Shown here one piece after another: positions 1 through 7,731 of a stretch of DNA of 29,185 nucleotides. The notes under the pieces are model-generated. The model made no database searches. It had not been told where the DNA came from and saw only the letters and a list, made by a program, of their open reading frames with translations. This DNA is from Lachnospiraceae bacterium UBA3645 (lineage in GTDB: Bacteria; Bacillota; Clostridia; Lachnospirales; Lachnospiraceae): assembly GCA_002373555.1 (NCBI GenBank), contig DFKM01000207.1, positions 1-29,185 of the forward strand, read 5' to 3'. Made by a program: the position numbers and the translations under genes. Every line of letters begins with the position of its first letter. Position 1 is the stretch's first letter.

Positions 1-105
1 GGCAAGGTGATCGGCAAGCAGGGGCGCATTGCCAAGGCACTTCGCTCGGTACTGAAAGCCGCAGCTTCCAGAAAGAACATCAAGGTCATTCTGGATATTC
101 AGTAA
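1..105 (+). CDS. khpA: KhpA-type KH-domain RNA-binding protein (3' end only)
   Basis: This is the last 34 codons of a gene that begins before the window. The visible peptide contains the KH-domain GxxG loop (V-I-G-K-Q-G-R-I) followed by a helix and a final strand ending I-K-V-I-L-D-I-Q. Short KH proteins of this type (KhpA, formerly YlqC) are about 75-80 residues long, bind RNA and, with KhpB, influence cell division and sRNA biology in Firmicutes. Its position just upstream of rimM and trmD is the usual Firmicutes order rpsP-khpA-rimM-trmD, which supports the call although over half the protein is missing. Confidence 0.85.
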   Translation, partial: GKVIGKQGRIAKALRSVLKAAASRKNIKVILDIQ

Positions 106-113
106 ATACAGCA

Positions 114-148
114 TACAGCCGGACATCACTGCCCGGCTGTACGCTTTT
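114..148. terminator. Hairpin between khpA and rimM, weak terminator or attenuator
   Basis: A perfect 9-bp inverted repeat (TACAGCCGG at 114-122, CCGGCTGTA at 133-141) with a 10-nt loop is followed after three bases by TTTT at 145-148. The short T-run makes it at best a partial terminator. Because rimM and trmD have no obvious promoter of their own, readthrough from khpA seems necessary. Confidence 0.4.
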
Positions 149-179
149 GTACAGAGAAATACTTTCTGAAAGGATCATG

Positions 180-689
180 ATGGAAGAGTTTTTTCAGGTC
201 GGTATTTATACAAATACACACGGTGTAAGAGGCGAGATCAAGGTCTTCCCCACGACGGATGATATCTCTCGTTTCAAGAAGCTGAAAGAAGTGATCCTGC
301 GTACGAAAGAGGGCGACATCACCATGAAGGTCGCCGGTACGCGTCTGCAGAAGCAGATGGTGCTGATGCGTTTCGCAGGGATCGACAATATCAATGATAT
401 CGAAAAATACAAGGGCAGCGGTCTTTTCGTGCACCGAAAGGACGCTATCCCGTTAAAGGAAAATGAATATTTCATCGCGGATCTGATCGGTCTGTCCGTG
501 AAAGGCGATGACGGAAGAGAATTCGGTAAGCTGACCGAAGTGCTGCAGACGGGTTCCAATGATGTTTATGTGGTGCAGGGCGAGGGAAGAGAATGGCTGT
601 TCCCGGCGATCCCGGACTGCGTGCAGAGCGTGGATCTTGCCGCCGGCGAAATGACCGTGCATGTCATGGACGGTCTGGAGGATCTGTAA
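180..689 (+). CDS. rimM: Ribosome maturation factor RimM
   Basis: RimM is a 169-aa 30S assembly factor that binds ribosomal protein S19 and helps 16S rRNA head maturation. The N-terminal RimM barrel covers about residues 3-85, with the diagnostic G-x-Y-T-N-T-H-G-V-R-G-E-I-K-V start. A C-terminal PRC-barrel-like domain covers about residues 92-168 and includes L-Q-T-G-S-N-D-V-Y-V-V and W-L-F-P-A-I-P. The open frame extends upstream to a TTG at 147 and includes ATGs at 177 and 180. The GAAAGG at 168-173 is best spaced for the ATG at 180. The stop overlaps the trmD start by one base (TAATG), so the two are translationally coupled. Length and order match the family. Confidence 0.95.
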   Translation: MEEFFQVGIYTNTHGVRGEIKVFPTTDDISRFKKLKEVILRTKEGDITMKVAGTRLQKQMVLMRFAGIDNINDIEKYKGSGLFVHRKDAIPLKENEYFIADLIGLSVKGDDGREFGKLTEVLQTGSNDVYVVQGEGREWLFPAIPDCVQSVDLAAGEMTVHVMDGLEDL

Positions 690-1438
690 TGAAGATCACA
701 GTACTGACGTTATTCCCTGAACTGATCGAGACCGCCTGTACCACCAGTATTCTCGGACGCGCCCAGGAAAAAGGGGTGCTCTCCGTAGACACTGTCAACA
801 TCCGCGACTATGCGCAGAATACCCAGGGCCGTGTGGATGATTATCCCTACGGCGGCGGCGCCGGCATGGTCATGCAGGTCACGCCGATCATGCTGGCACA
901 TCAGAAGGCGCTCGAAAATATGCAGACAAAGCCCCGCGTGATCTACATGTCCCCGCAGGGGAAGACGCTCACGCAGGCCATGGCGGAAGAACTGGCGGCC
1001 GAACCGGAGCTGATCTTCCTGTGCGGCCACTATGAAGGGATCGATGAGCGGCTGATCGATCTGATCGTGACGGATGAGATCTCGATCGGCGATTATGTGC
1101 TGACCGGGGGGGAGCTTCCCGCGCTGGTGACGATCGATGCGATCGCAAGATTTGTGCCCGGTGTGCTGCACAATGCCGAATCGGCTTCCTTCGAATCCTT
1201 TCAGGACAATCTTCTCGAGTATCCGCAGTATACCAGGCCGGAGACGGTGGAGGGCATGACGGTGCCCGAAGTGCTTCTGTCCGGTCACCATGCGAAGATC
1301 GACGAGTGGAGACACCGGGAATCGCTGAAGCGCACCTTCTTCAAGCGTCCGGATCTGCTGGAAACGGCGGATCTTTCGGAGAAGGATCAGGAATATTTAG
1401 AACAGCTCAGGGCGGAAGCTGCAGAAGATAAAGTTTGA
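689..1438 (+). CDS. trmD: tRNA (guanine-N1)-methyltransferase TrmD
   Basis: TrmD uses S-adenosylmethionine to methylate G37 of tRNAs reading CNN and GGN-type codons, which prevents +1 frameshifting. The 249-aa product is standard length. It starts M-K-I-T-V-L-T-L-F-P-E and carries the SPOUT trefoil-knot motifs G-H-Y-E-G-I-D-E-R (about 113-121) and S-I-G-D-Y-V-L-T-G-G-E-L. The conserved Y-P-Q-Y-T-R-P and W-R-H-R-E-S-L elements lie in the C-terminal half. The start is the ATG of the TAATG overlap with rimM; a longer reading frame exists upstream but would overlap rimM heavily. The stop codon is also part of the -35 box of the next gene's promoter. Confidence 0.98.
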   Translation: MKITVLTLFPELIETACTTSILGRAQEKGVLSVDTVNIRDYAQNTQGRVDDYPYGGGAGMVMQVTPIMLAHQKALENMQTKPRVIYMSPQGKTLTQAMAEELAAEPELIFLCGHYEGIDERLIDLIVTDEISIGDYVLTGGELPALVTIDAIARFVPGVLHNAESASFESFQDNLLEYPQYTRPETVEGMTVPEVLLSGHHAKIDEWRHRESLKRTFFKRPDLLETADLSEKDQEYLEQLRAEAAEDKV

Positions 1439-1464
1439 CAGAAAAAAGCACACAGCGTTATAAT
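1435..1464 (+). promoter_or_regulatory. Perfect-consensus sigma-A promoter
   Basis: TTGACA at 1435-1440 and TATAAT at 1459-1464 are both exact consensus hexamers, separated by 18 bp. The expected start of transcription is near 1471, about 30 bases before the ATG at 1501. The -35 box contains the trmD stop codon (TGA at 1436-1438). Confidence 0.85.
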
Positions 1465-1500
1465 TGTCGGGACAAATCATGTCGAAAGGGGATGCTGATC

Positions 1501-1896
1501 ATGAGCAAAGTAAATGATTTTCTTTCTGCGGCAGGCGTGTTTTTCCTGGCAACATGCGACGGTGACCAGCCGAAGGTAAGACCGCTCGGCGCGCATATGG
1601 AGATGGACGGAAAAGTCCTCTTCGGCGTCGGCGATTTCAAGGATGTCTACAAACAGCTTTCGGCCAACCCGAAGACCGAGATCGTCGCTGCCAAGGCGGA
1701 CGGCCACTGGATGCGTTATACCGGCAGGGCGGTCTTCGAGACCGATCCGAAGTATGCGGAGGCAATGCTGGACGGTGCGCCGCATCTGAGAAATATCTAC
1801 AATGAAGAGACCGGTCACAAAATGATGGTCTTCCATATCGAGGATGCGACGGCGGTCGATATCCCGGTCATGGGCGAAGGAGAGAACCTTCTGTAA
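1501..1896 (+). CDS. Pyridoxamine 5'-phosphate oxidase-like flavin split-barrel protein
   Basis: This 131-aa protein has the compact FMN-binding split-barrel pattern. It begins V-N-D-F-L-S-A-A-G-V-F-F-L-A-T-C-D-G-D-Q-P, followed by R-P-L-G and a strand pair, with W-M-R-Y-T-G-R-A-V-F in the middle. Such single-domain proteins bind FMN or related flavins or haem, and substrates are rarely known; many are annotated as general stress or nitroreductase-like proteins. It is too short and divergent to be PdxH. The start at 1501 was chosen because GAAAGGGG at 1484-1491 is well placed for it; an in-frame ATG at 1492 would sit directly on that site. It is monocistronic, with its own promoter and a following hairpin. 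Confidence 0.85.
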   Translation: MSKVNDFLSAAGVFFLATCDGDQPKVRPLGAHMEMDGKVLFGVGDFKDVYKQLSANPKTEIVAAKADGHWMRYTGRAVFETDPKYAEAMLDGAPHLRNIYNEETGHKMMVFHIEDATAVDIPVMGEGENLL

Positions 1897-1914
1897 TTGA
1901 AAACAGGAAAGCAT

Positions 1915-1953
1915 ATGAAAGACAAGGAGATCAGCAGTCGCCTTGTCTTTCAT
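1915..1953. terminator. Intrinsic terminator, possibly bidirectional
   Basis: A perfect 13-bp stem pairs ATGAAAGACAAGG (1915-1927) with CCTTGTCTTTCAT (1941-1953) around a 13-nt loop. The A-rich left arm and T-rich right arm (CTTTCATTTC) resemble a terminator that could work in either direction, though no long T-tract follows. Confidence 0.65.
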
Positions 1954-1970
1954 TTCTCACTGCAGCTTTA

Positions 1971-1999
1971 TTGCTATCCTGCAGTTCTTATGATATACT
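1971..1999 (+). promoter_or_regulatory. Extended -10 promoter for the solenoid/Hsp70-like operon
   Basis: TTGCTA at 1971-1976 and TATACT at 1994-1999 are 17 bp apart, with a TG at 1991-1992 forming an extended -10. Transcription would begin near 2006. The leader then contains a 6-bp hairpin (CGCGGA 2009-2014 with TCCGCG 2024-2029) and a strong Shine-Dalgarno GGGAGGTG at 2046-2053 ahead of the GTG start. Confidence 0.75.
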
Positions 2000-2058
2000 T
2001 AAAATTCCCGCGGACTGTGCTTTTCCGCGTGTAATAAACTATACGGGGAGGTGAGACC

Positions 2059-5000
2059 GTGAGAGAAAGAATAGAACAGCTGGCTTCCGGAAAACTGGAT
2101 CTTCCGCTGCCGGATCTTGAAATACTCGTTCCCGATATCGAGGAAACGATCGCTTACGGTCAGAACTTCCGCGGCGATATCCGGATCACCAGCGGGAACG
2201 GCCTGAAATTCCGCGGGCTCATTTATTCCGATGACAGCCGCGTGACACTTCTGAAAAATACCTATGCCGGACTGAGCACCTACATTCAGTACGAAGTGAA
2301 CGCTGAACAGATGGAGCCAGGCAGCGAGCTTACCGGCGCCTTCAGCCTGGTCTGGAACGGCGGTGAGCGCAGGGTCCCCTACCGTTTCCGGATCCGGCAG
2401 ACGTCCGTATCCGAAGACCGGCCGGAGACACTGGCTGACTTTGCATATCTCGCAAAGACAGACCCGCAGGCGGCAGCGGCGCTTTTTTTCAGCAGGGATT
2501 TTTCAAGACTTCCGTTCATGGAGGATATTCATCTGGCGGCGATCTATGACGGCCTGAACAGAGGGCCGGGAAGACGCGCTGCCATGGAGGAATTTCTGGT
2601 CGGGACCGGCGCGAAGGAAAAAGTGGCGCTGGAAGTGTCCGGCGACGGCTTCGAGATCATCACCGAAGGACACGAGATCAGGCGGGAGATCACCCTGAAG
2701 CGGAGCGGCTGGGGCGGAACGACCGTCAATGTCACGGCAGACCGTGACTGGATCCGGATCCCGAAGAATACCTTTACGGATGCGGATTTTAACGGTACGG
2801 AATGCCGCATTCCGTTTTCCGTATCCGATGAAGGACTGCATGCCGGAAAGAATATCGGCGCGATCCATGTGACGACGGATCATGACAGCTTTGTGATCCC
2901 GGTGAGCGCCGGCAGACATGTCCGCGTCGGAGAAGACGGAAATACCGCTGTGCGGTCGAAAAAGAGCAGGATCGAATTCCTGAACACCCTTCTGACGCTC
3001 CTTTCCGGGACCGGAAAGAAAGAAGAGCTGATCGAGCGCCTGCAGCATCTGTGGGAGGATATGACCGGAGATTCGGAGCCCGGCAGCATTGAGAAGCTCT
3101 ACCGTGCGGCGATCAGCCTCTGGAAAGAGGACAGGGAGGTCGCACTCCTGATCCTGGAGGATGCGGAGCGGGAGATCCAGGCGGCAAGAAGAGAGGATCC
3201 GGATGCCTACTGCGCATTCCTTTATCTCGAAGCACTGGCAACGGAAAGCTGGGAAAAGAAGGAAACGCTGATCAAGATCCTACGCCATTTCGGCGAACTG
3301 AACAAGGAGACCCTGTTCATGTTCCTGCTGCTGCTTCATCTGGATGAAGGCATGAACAGCAGGCCGAGAGAGTGCCTGGCGGAGCTTGAAAACTACTACC
3401 GCAGAGGGAGCAGAAGTCCTTTCCTGTATCTGGAAGCAGTGCGGATCTATAACCGTCACCCGGATATTATCCGGACACTGGATGATTTTACCTGCCAGGC
3501 AGTCGGGGACGGTGCGAGACGCGGCTTTATCCTTCCGGAGACGGCCGGTTATATCGCCTCCATGGCGATGAATACGACCGCTGATACGGCGGAACTGATC
3601 CGTATCATGAAGCTGCTTTATGAGAATGTGAAATCGGACGAGGTGCTGTCCGCCGTTTGCGCGCTGCTGATCAAGGCGGAGATCCGCGATCCCGCCGAGT
3701 TTACATGGTATAAACTGGGCGTCGAGCACGATATCCGGCTGACGCGGCTTTATGACTATTATCTGTACACGGCTCCGAGGGACCACAAAGAGCCGCTGCC
3801 CCGGGAGATCGTGCTGTACTTCAGCTATAACAGTCCCAGGGATCCGTCCTCCCAGGCGCTCCTTTACAATGATCTGTTCGAGCATTATGAAAAAGACCGG
3901 CAGATCATGGACGCCTACAGGGAACCCATGCGGAACTTCGTACGGACATCCGTGCTCTCGGGCCGGACGGACCGTGAGATGGCGTTCCTGTACGAAAGAC
4001 TGCTGGAGACGGACGATATCAATGAACGTTCGGCAGCGGTCCTGCCGGATATCCTGAATGCCAGAGAGATCCGGTGCGGCGATCCTTCTTATCAGGAGGC
4101 GGTCATCGCATACGGAGAGACGGATGCGGAATATTCCGCAAGACTGGTGAACGGTACGGCGGTGCTGCCGGTCTATTCCGACAGAGCGGTGCTGCTGTTC
4201 GTGGATGCGGACGGAAACCGGAGAAGCGGAGATATCCGTACGGCACGTGTCCTGATGGAGCATACGAAGACCCTGGAAGCCAGATGCTTCGAGCTTAGTC
4301 CGAAGCACCATATGCTCCGGATCAAGGAGTGCCTGAAGATCCTTGCGTCCGACCGCAGATCGGAGGCGGATATCCGTCTGCTGCGGAAGGAACTGGATTA
4401 CGAGGGCGGCCTGACAAAGGCATTCCGGAGAGAGCTTACCAAAGCGATCGTCGATTCCGCGATCCGAAGGAGTGAGCCGAGAGAAGAGGAACTGCTTTCC
4501 TGTGTCCGCTACAGCGGCGTCCGGAGAGAACAGCGCCTGAAGCTGACGGAACTGCTGATCCGGATGAACCGGCTGTCCGAGGCAGCCGGACAGATCAACC
4601 GTGTCGGCTACCGGGAACTGCCGATCATGAGCCTGAAATCCTTCGCAGAGCATTCCATCCAGAGCGGTTTCTTTACGAAAGATGAACTGCTGGTCGATCT
4701 GTGCAGATATCTTTTCATGCAGGGACAGGCAACGGATCTGATCCTGGAATATCTGTGCACGCATTACAATGCGGCGAGTGCGGATATGCAGCCGGTACTG
4801 CTTGCGGCATCTGAAAAAAATGTCAACCTGTCGGATATGGCCGAGCGTCTTCTGGCCCAGATGCTGTTCTCGGGAGAACGCGCGGGAATGGATGATGTCT
4901 TCCGGATCTATATGCGCCAGGAGAATACCGAACCGCTGCTCCTGAAAGCTTATTATGTTACGAAATGCGCCGGCTACTTCCGTCAGGATGAGCCCGCCGG

Positions 5001-5610
5001 TGAATATGTCTTCCGTTATGCCGAGGTATGTACCGAGAAGACGGAAAAAGATGACGCGTCCGATATCATGGAGCTTGCGCTCGTCAAATACTATGCGATG
5101 AAGGATGCCCTTCTTCCGGAAGAGAGCGGACTCTGCATGCGGCTCATGGACCGTTTCTACAGGGAAGGCAGGATCTTTTCCTTTATGAAGAAGCTGGCCG
5201 GCAAGATCCGGCTTCCGGAGGAGATCCGTCACAGAGAGATCATCGAATATCATGGTCGTGCAGACCGGCATCTGACAGTCACGATGACACTGCTTCCGGA
5301 CAGAAAAGACCGCACGCCGCTGCGAATGATGATCCCCGAGGTATTCCCCGGGATCTATGTAAAACCGGTGCTGCTGTTCGAGGGCGATGAACTCCTGTAT
5401 GAGATCACGGACGAAAACGGCGAGACCGCCGCAGCCGGCAGCATCCGCGGAACTGCTTCGGATGCAAAGGACCGCAGCCGTTTTGCAGAGCTCAACCGTC
5501 TCCAGAATACCGTGCGGTCCGGCCGGTATGTGCAGGAGTGGCAGCAGCGGGTGATGGACTACGCGGCGCGCGATACATGGGTGACCGAAATGTTCTCGCT
5601 TTCCGAATGA
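2059..5610 (+). CDS. Giant beta-sandwich plus helical-solenoid protein, DUF5717-like
   Basis: This 1183-aa protein has no recognisable catalytic motif and no signal peptide or membrane helix, so it is probably cytoplasmic. Residues ~20-113 look like a beta domain. Residues ~120-185 are helical. Residues ~190-288 form a second beta-sandwich with a BACON/Ig-like pattern (V-T-A-D-R-D-W-I-R-I, then a strand ending F-V-I-P-V-S-A). A basic linker (R-S-K-K-S-R) leads into a long run of amphipathic helix pairs, ~300-1060, resembling a TPR/HEAT-type solenoid, with a beta insertion near 665-730. The tail, ~1062-1150, is beta-rich. I associate this architecture with DUF5717 of Lachnospiraceae, from memory only. 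The GTG start is fixed by its Shine-Dalgarno. The next gene starts 19 bases downstream. Function unknown; a scaffold or client-holding role is inference. Confidence 0.8.
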   Translation: MRERIEQLASGKLDLPLPDLEILVPDIEETIAYGQNFRGDIRITSGNGLKFRGLIYSDDSRVTLLKNTYAGLSTYIQYEVNAEQMEPGSELTGAFSLVWNGGERRVPYRFRIRQTSVSEDRPETLADFAYLAKTDPQAAAALFFSRDFSRLPFMEDIHLAAIYDGLNRGPGRRAAMEEFLVGTGAKEKVALEVSGDGFEIITEGHEIRREITLKRSGWGGTTVNVTADRDWIRIPKNTFTDADFNGTECRIPFSVSDEGLHAGKNIGAIHVTTDHDSFVIPVSAGRHVRVGEDGNTAVRSKKSRIEFLNTLLTLLSGTGKKEELIERLQHLWEDMTGDSEPGSIEKLYRAAISLWKEDREVALLILEDAEREIQAARREDPDAYCAFLYLEALATESWEKKETLIKILRHFGELNKETLFMFLLLLHLDEGMNSRPRECLAELENYYRRGSRSPFLYLEAVRIYNRHPDIIRTLDDFTCQAVGDGARRGFILPETAGYIASMAMNTTADTAELIRIMKLLYENVKSDEVLSAVCALLIKAEIRDPAEFTWYKLGVEHDIRLTRLYDYYLYTAPRDHKEPLPREIVLYFSYNSPRDPSSQALLYNDLFEHYEKDRQIMDAYREPMRNFVRTSVLSGRTDREMAFLYERLLETDDINERSAAVLPDILNAREIRCGDPSYQEAVIAYGETDAEYSARLVNGTAVLPVYSDRAVLLFVDADGNRRSGDIRTARVLMEHTKTLEARCFELSPKHHMLRIKECLKILASDRRSEADIRLLRKELDYEGGLTKAFRRELTKAIVDSAIRRSEPREEELLSCVRYSGVRREQRLKLTELLIRMNRLSEAAGQINRVGYRELPIMSLKSFAEHSIQSGFFTKDELLVDLCRYLFMQGQATDLILEYLCTHYNAASADMQPVLLAASEKNVNLSDMAERLLAQMLFSGERAGMDDVFRIYMRQENTEPLLLKAYYVTKCAGYFRQDEPAGEYVFRYAEVCTEKTEKDDASDIMELALVKYYAMKDALLPEESGLCMRLMDRFYREGRIFSFMKKLAGKIRLPEEIRHREIIEYHGRADRHLTVTMTLLPDRKDRTPLRMMIPEVFPGIYVKPVLLFEGDELLYEITDENGETAAAGSIRGTASDAKDRSRFAELNRLQNTVRSGRYVQEWQQRVMDYAARDTWVTEMFSLSE

Positions 5611-5629
5611 ACGCGAACGGGTACTGATT

Positions 5630-6889
5630 ATGGGATTGTTAATTGGAATAGATCTGTGCGATGATTACAGCCAGGTATGTGTCTGTGAACCCGCGGGCAG
5701 GGAGACAGAAGCGCTCATGCTCTCGCGGGAGGATGCTTCCTGTCTGATTCCCACGATGATCTGCAAGAAAAAGAGAGCCGACATCTGGTTCGTGGGCGAG
5801 GAAGCCTATAAGCGGGCGCTGTTCAACGAAGGCGTGGTGGCTGACAAGCTGATCCGGATGGCCGAACAGGAAGGCAGCGCGACGATCGAAGGCGTACGGT
5901 ATTCGGCCGAGGAACTGCTGTACCGGTTCATCAAGCAGCTGATGGACATGACCGCCAGTCGTTTTATGAGCGAGAATGTGGACAGCCTGGTCTTCACGCT
6001 CCGGAAGCTCTCCGGCAATGTGCTGGATATGCTGATCCGGATCGCCGAAAGACTGGGCGTGGGCAGAGACCGGGTCAGGATCCTGAGCCACAGCGAAAGC
6101 TTCCTGTACTATGTCCTGTCCAGACCGAAGGATGTCTGGGCAAACAGCGTCAGTCTTTTCGACCTCACGGATGACGGACTGGATTATTATGAAATGCGGG
6201 TCGTCCGGGGGCGCAATCCGCAGGTGGTCGAAGCGGCAAAGGAAAAGCTGGAGGAGGGCTTCAGCCTGAATGTGCTGGATTCCGCTTCCGGAGAGCATAT
6301 GGGCGATTCGATCCTCACGTCCTGTGCGGACAGGCTGCTCGCGAAAAAGATCATCTCCTCGGTGATCCTGACCGGAAAGGGTTTCGTTTCCACGGACTGG
6401 GCGCCGGGCTTCCTGAAAAAGGTATGCTTTAAGCGCAAGGTGTTCGCCGGACAGCATATCTTCGCATCCGGTGCAGCGGTGGCTGCCGCGGATGCCCGGA
6501 AGGAGGAGACGGCATTTCCGTATGTTTTCATGTGCGAAGGCCGGACGAAGGCTTCGGTGGAGATGGATGTCCGTTACGACGGACGCCCGGAGAAGCTGGT
6601 GCTGACGGAGATGGGAACGAACTGGTATGAGGCGCGTACGAGCGTGGAGCTGATCCCCGACGGGACGGAAGCGCTTACGTTCTTTGTCAGAAGATACGGC
6701 CTTCCGCAGGCGGAGAAGGTGAGCGTCAGCCTGGACGAATTTCCGGAGCGGCCGAACAAGACGACACGTACCGAAGTGATTCTTTCCTTTACGGAAGAGG
6801 ATCTGCTGACGATCCGGGTAAGGGATCTCGGATTCGGAGAGATCTTCCCTTCCTCGGGAATCGTGATCAGAAAAGATATCAACATCTGA
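5630..6889 (+). CDS. Hsp70/actin-fold protein with degraded nucleotide loops, DUF5716-like
   Basis: The 419-aa product follows the DnaK plan. The phosphate-1 region is G-I-D-L-C-D-D-Y-S (6-14). P-T-M-I and F-V-G-E-E-A-Y-K-R-A (41-63) match DnaK's P-S-I-I and L-V-G-Q-P-A-K-R-Q-A. The phosphate-2 region is F-D-L-T-D-D-G-L-D (177-185), the adenosine motif V-I-L-T-G-K-G-F (245-252), and connect-2 A-S-G-A-A-V-A-A (279-286). Residues ~300-419 form a beta domain whose end (E-V-I-L-S-F-T-E-E-D-L-L-T-I-R-V-R-D) resembles the DnaK substrate-binding beta domain, but there is no helical lid. By-eye alignment keeps DnaK K70 (K73) and D194 (D178). It loses the GGGT loop, and E171 becomes H154. ATP turnover is therefore doubtful. 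I associate it with DUF5716. No strong Shine-Dalgarno is visible, so coupling to the upstream gene is likely. Confidence 0.8.
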   Translation: MGLLIGIDLCDDYSQVCVCEPAGRETEALMLSREDASCLIPTMICKKKRADIWFVGEEAYKRALFNEGVVADKLIRMAEQEGSATIEGVRYSAEELLYRFIKQLMDMTASRFMSENVDSLVFTLRKLSGNVLDMLIRIAERLGVGRDRVRILSHSESFLYYVLSRPKDVWANSVSLFDLTDDGLDYYEMRVVRGRNPQVVEAAKEKLEEGFSLNVLDSASGEHMGDSILTSCADRLLAKKIISSVILTGKGFVSTDWAPGFLKKVCFKRKVFAGQHIFASGAAVAAADARKEETAFPYVFMCEGRTKASVEMDVRYDGRPEKLVLTEMGTNWYEARTSVELIPDGTEALTFFVRRYGLPQAEKVSVSLDEFPERPNKTTRTEVILSFTEEDLLTIRVRDLGFGEIFPSSGIVIRKDINI

Positions 6890-6915
6890 GGGGCATCAGG
6901 TGCCCGGAGGTCGTT

Positions 6916-7731
6916 ATGGGCAGTGTACTGCTGTGCAGGAACAGGCAGGTGAACGAGCCGTATTATGTGCAGGAACTCGGGATCATGCTGTATTCTGCGG
7001 AAGAACTGAGTTATTACATCTATCACAATGCAACGCTGATCGAAGAGGATTTCCTGGATGAGCGCCTGTTCCGGTTCATCGGACAGGAGCTTGCCATGGA
7101 AGACCTGGAGCACAAGCTCCGGAAATGGAAGGCGCAGGCGGATCTTTCCGAGCTTCTCCTCGTCATCCTGCAGGATATCCATTATTATGACAGCGATGAG
7201 CTTTATACTTTCCGGGAAAAACTGCGGCAGGAGTCCCAGAAGAAGCCGCCGGTCCGCATGCGGGAAAAAGCCGAGCTGCTGATCGAACACGGCAGGCTTT
7301 CAGCGGCGGATCTGACGCTTCGGAAGCTTCTCGGCGGAAATGCCCCGGAGCTCGCGGACCCGGCCTTTGCGGGAAGGATCTATTATCTTCTCGGCATCGT
7401 CAATGCAAGGCAGTATCTGTGGCAGGAGGCCGCGGAATCCATGTCCCTTGCCTATGAGCTGCTCGGGGATGACAGGACTGCGAAGAAGCTGTATCAGATC
7501 CGGCTGGCGGATCCCGGCGTTACGCTGCCGGTCATGCCGGAGCCGGATGAACAGCAGCGTTTTATGTGGGAGTCGGAATTCCGGCGGATCCAGACGGATG
7601 CGGAGGATACAGGAAGCGCAAAGGATGCCGCCGAATGGTTCGATAAGGACAATATCAGAAGGGCTGCCGGCCTGCGGGATCTGGTAAAGACCTGGAAAGA
7701 TCAGTACAGACAGAGCGTCGGAGGTTTATGA
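6916..7731 (+). CDS. Helical TPR-like protein of unknown function
   Basis: This 271-aa protein is almost entirely helical and has no signal peptide or membrane segment. The region ~115-195 shows two or three TPR-like helix pairs, the clearest being G-R-I-Y-Y-L-L-G-I-V-N-A-R followed by W-Q-E-A-A-E-S-M-S-L-A-Y-E-L-L-G. An N-terminal segment (1-40) is rich in tyrosine, and the C-terminus is charged. I do not recognise a named family. It starts at 6916 with GGAGG at 6906-6910, 26 bases after the Hsp70-like gene. Its stop overlaps the ispF-like start (ATGA), so it is both part of the three-gene module and coupled to isoprenoid genes. A partner or adaptor of the two upstream proteins is plausible but unproven. 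Confidence 0.75.
   Translation: MGSVLLCRNRQVNEPYYVQELGIMLYSAEELSYYIYHNATLIEEDFLDERLFRFIGQELAMEDLEHKLRKWKAQADLSELLLVILQDIHYYDSDELYTFREKLRQESQKKPPVRMREKAELLIEHGRLSAADLTLRKLLGGNAPELADPAFAGRIYYLLGIVNARQYLWQEAAESMSLAYELLGDDRTAKKLYQIRLADPGVTLPVMPEPDEQQRFMWESEFRRIQTDAEDTGSAKDAAEWFDKDNIRRAAGLRDLVKTWKDQYRQSVGGL

Noticed and set aside
3280..5271. Minus-strand open frame of 663 codons opposite the giant solenoid gene
   Set aside because: No ribosome binding site or recognisable motif, and the His/Gln/Arg-rich composition is typical of antisense frames in GC-rich genes.
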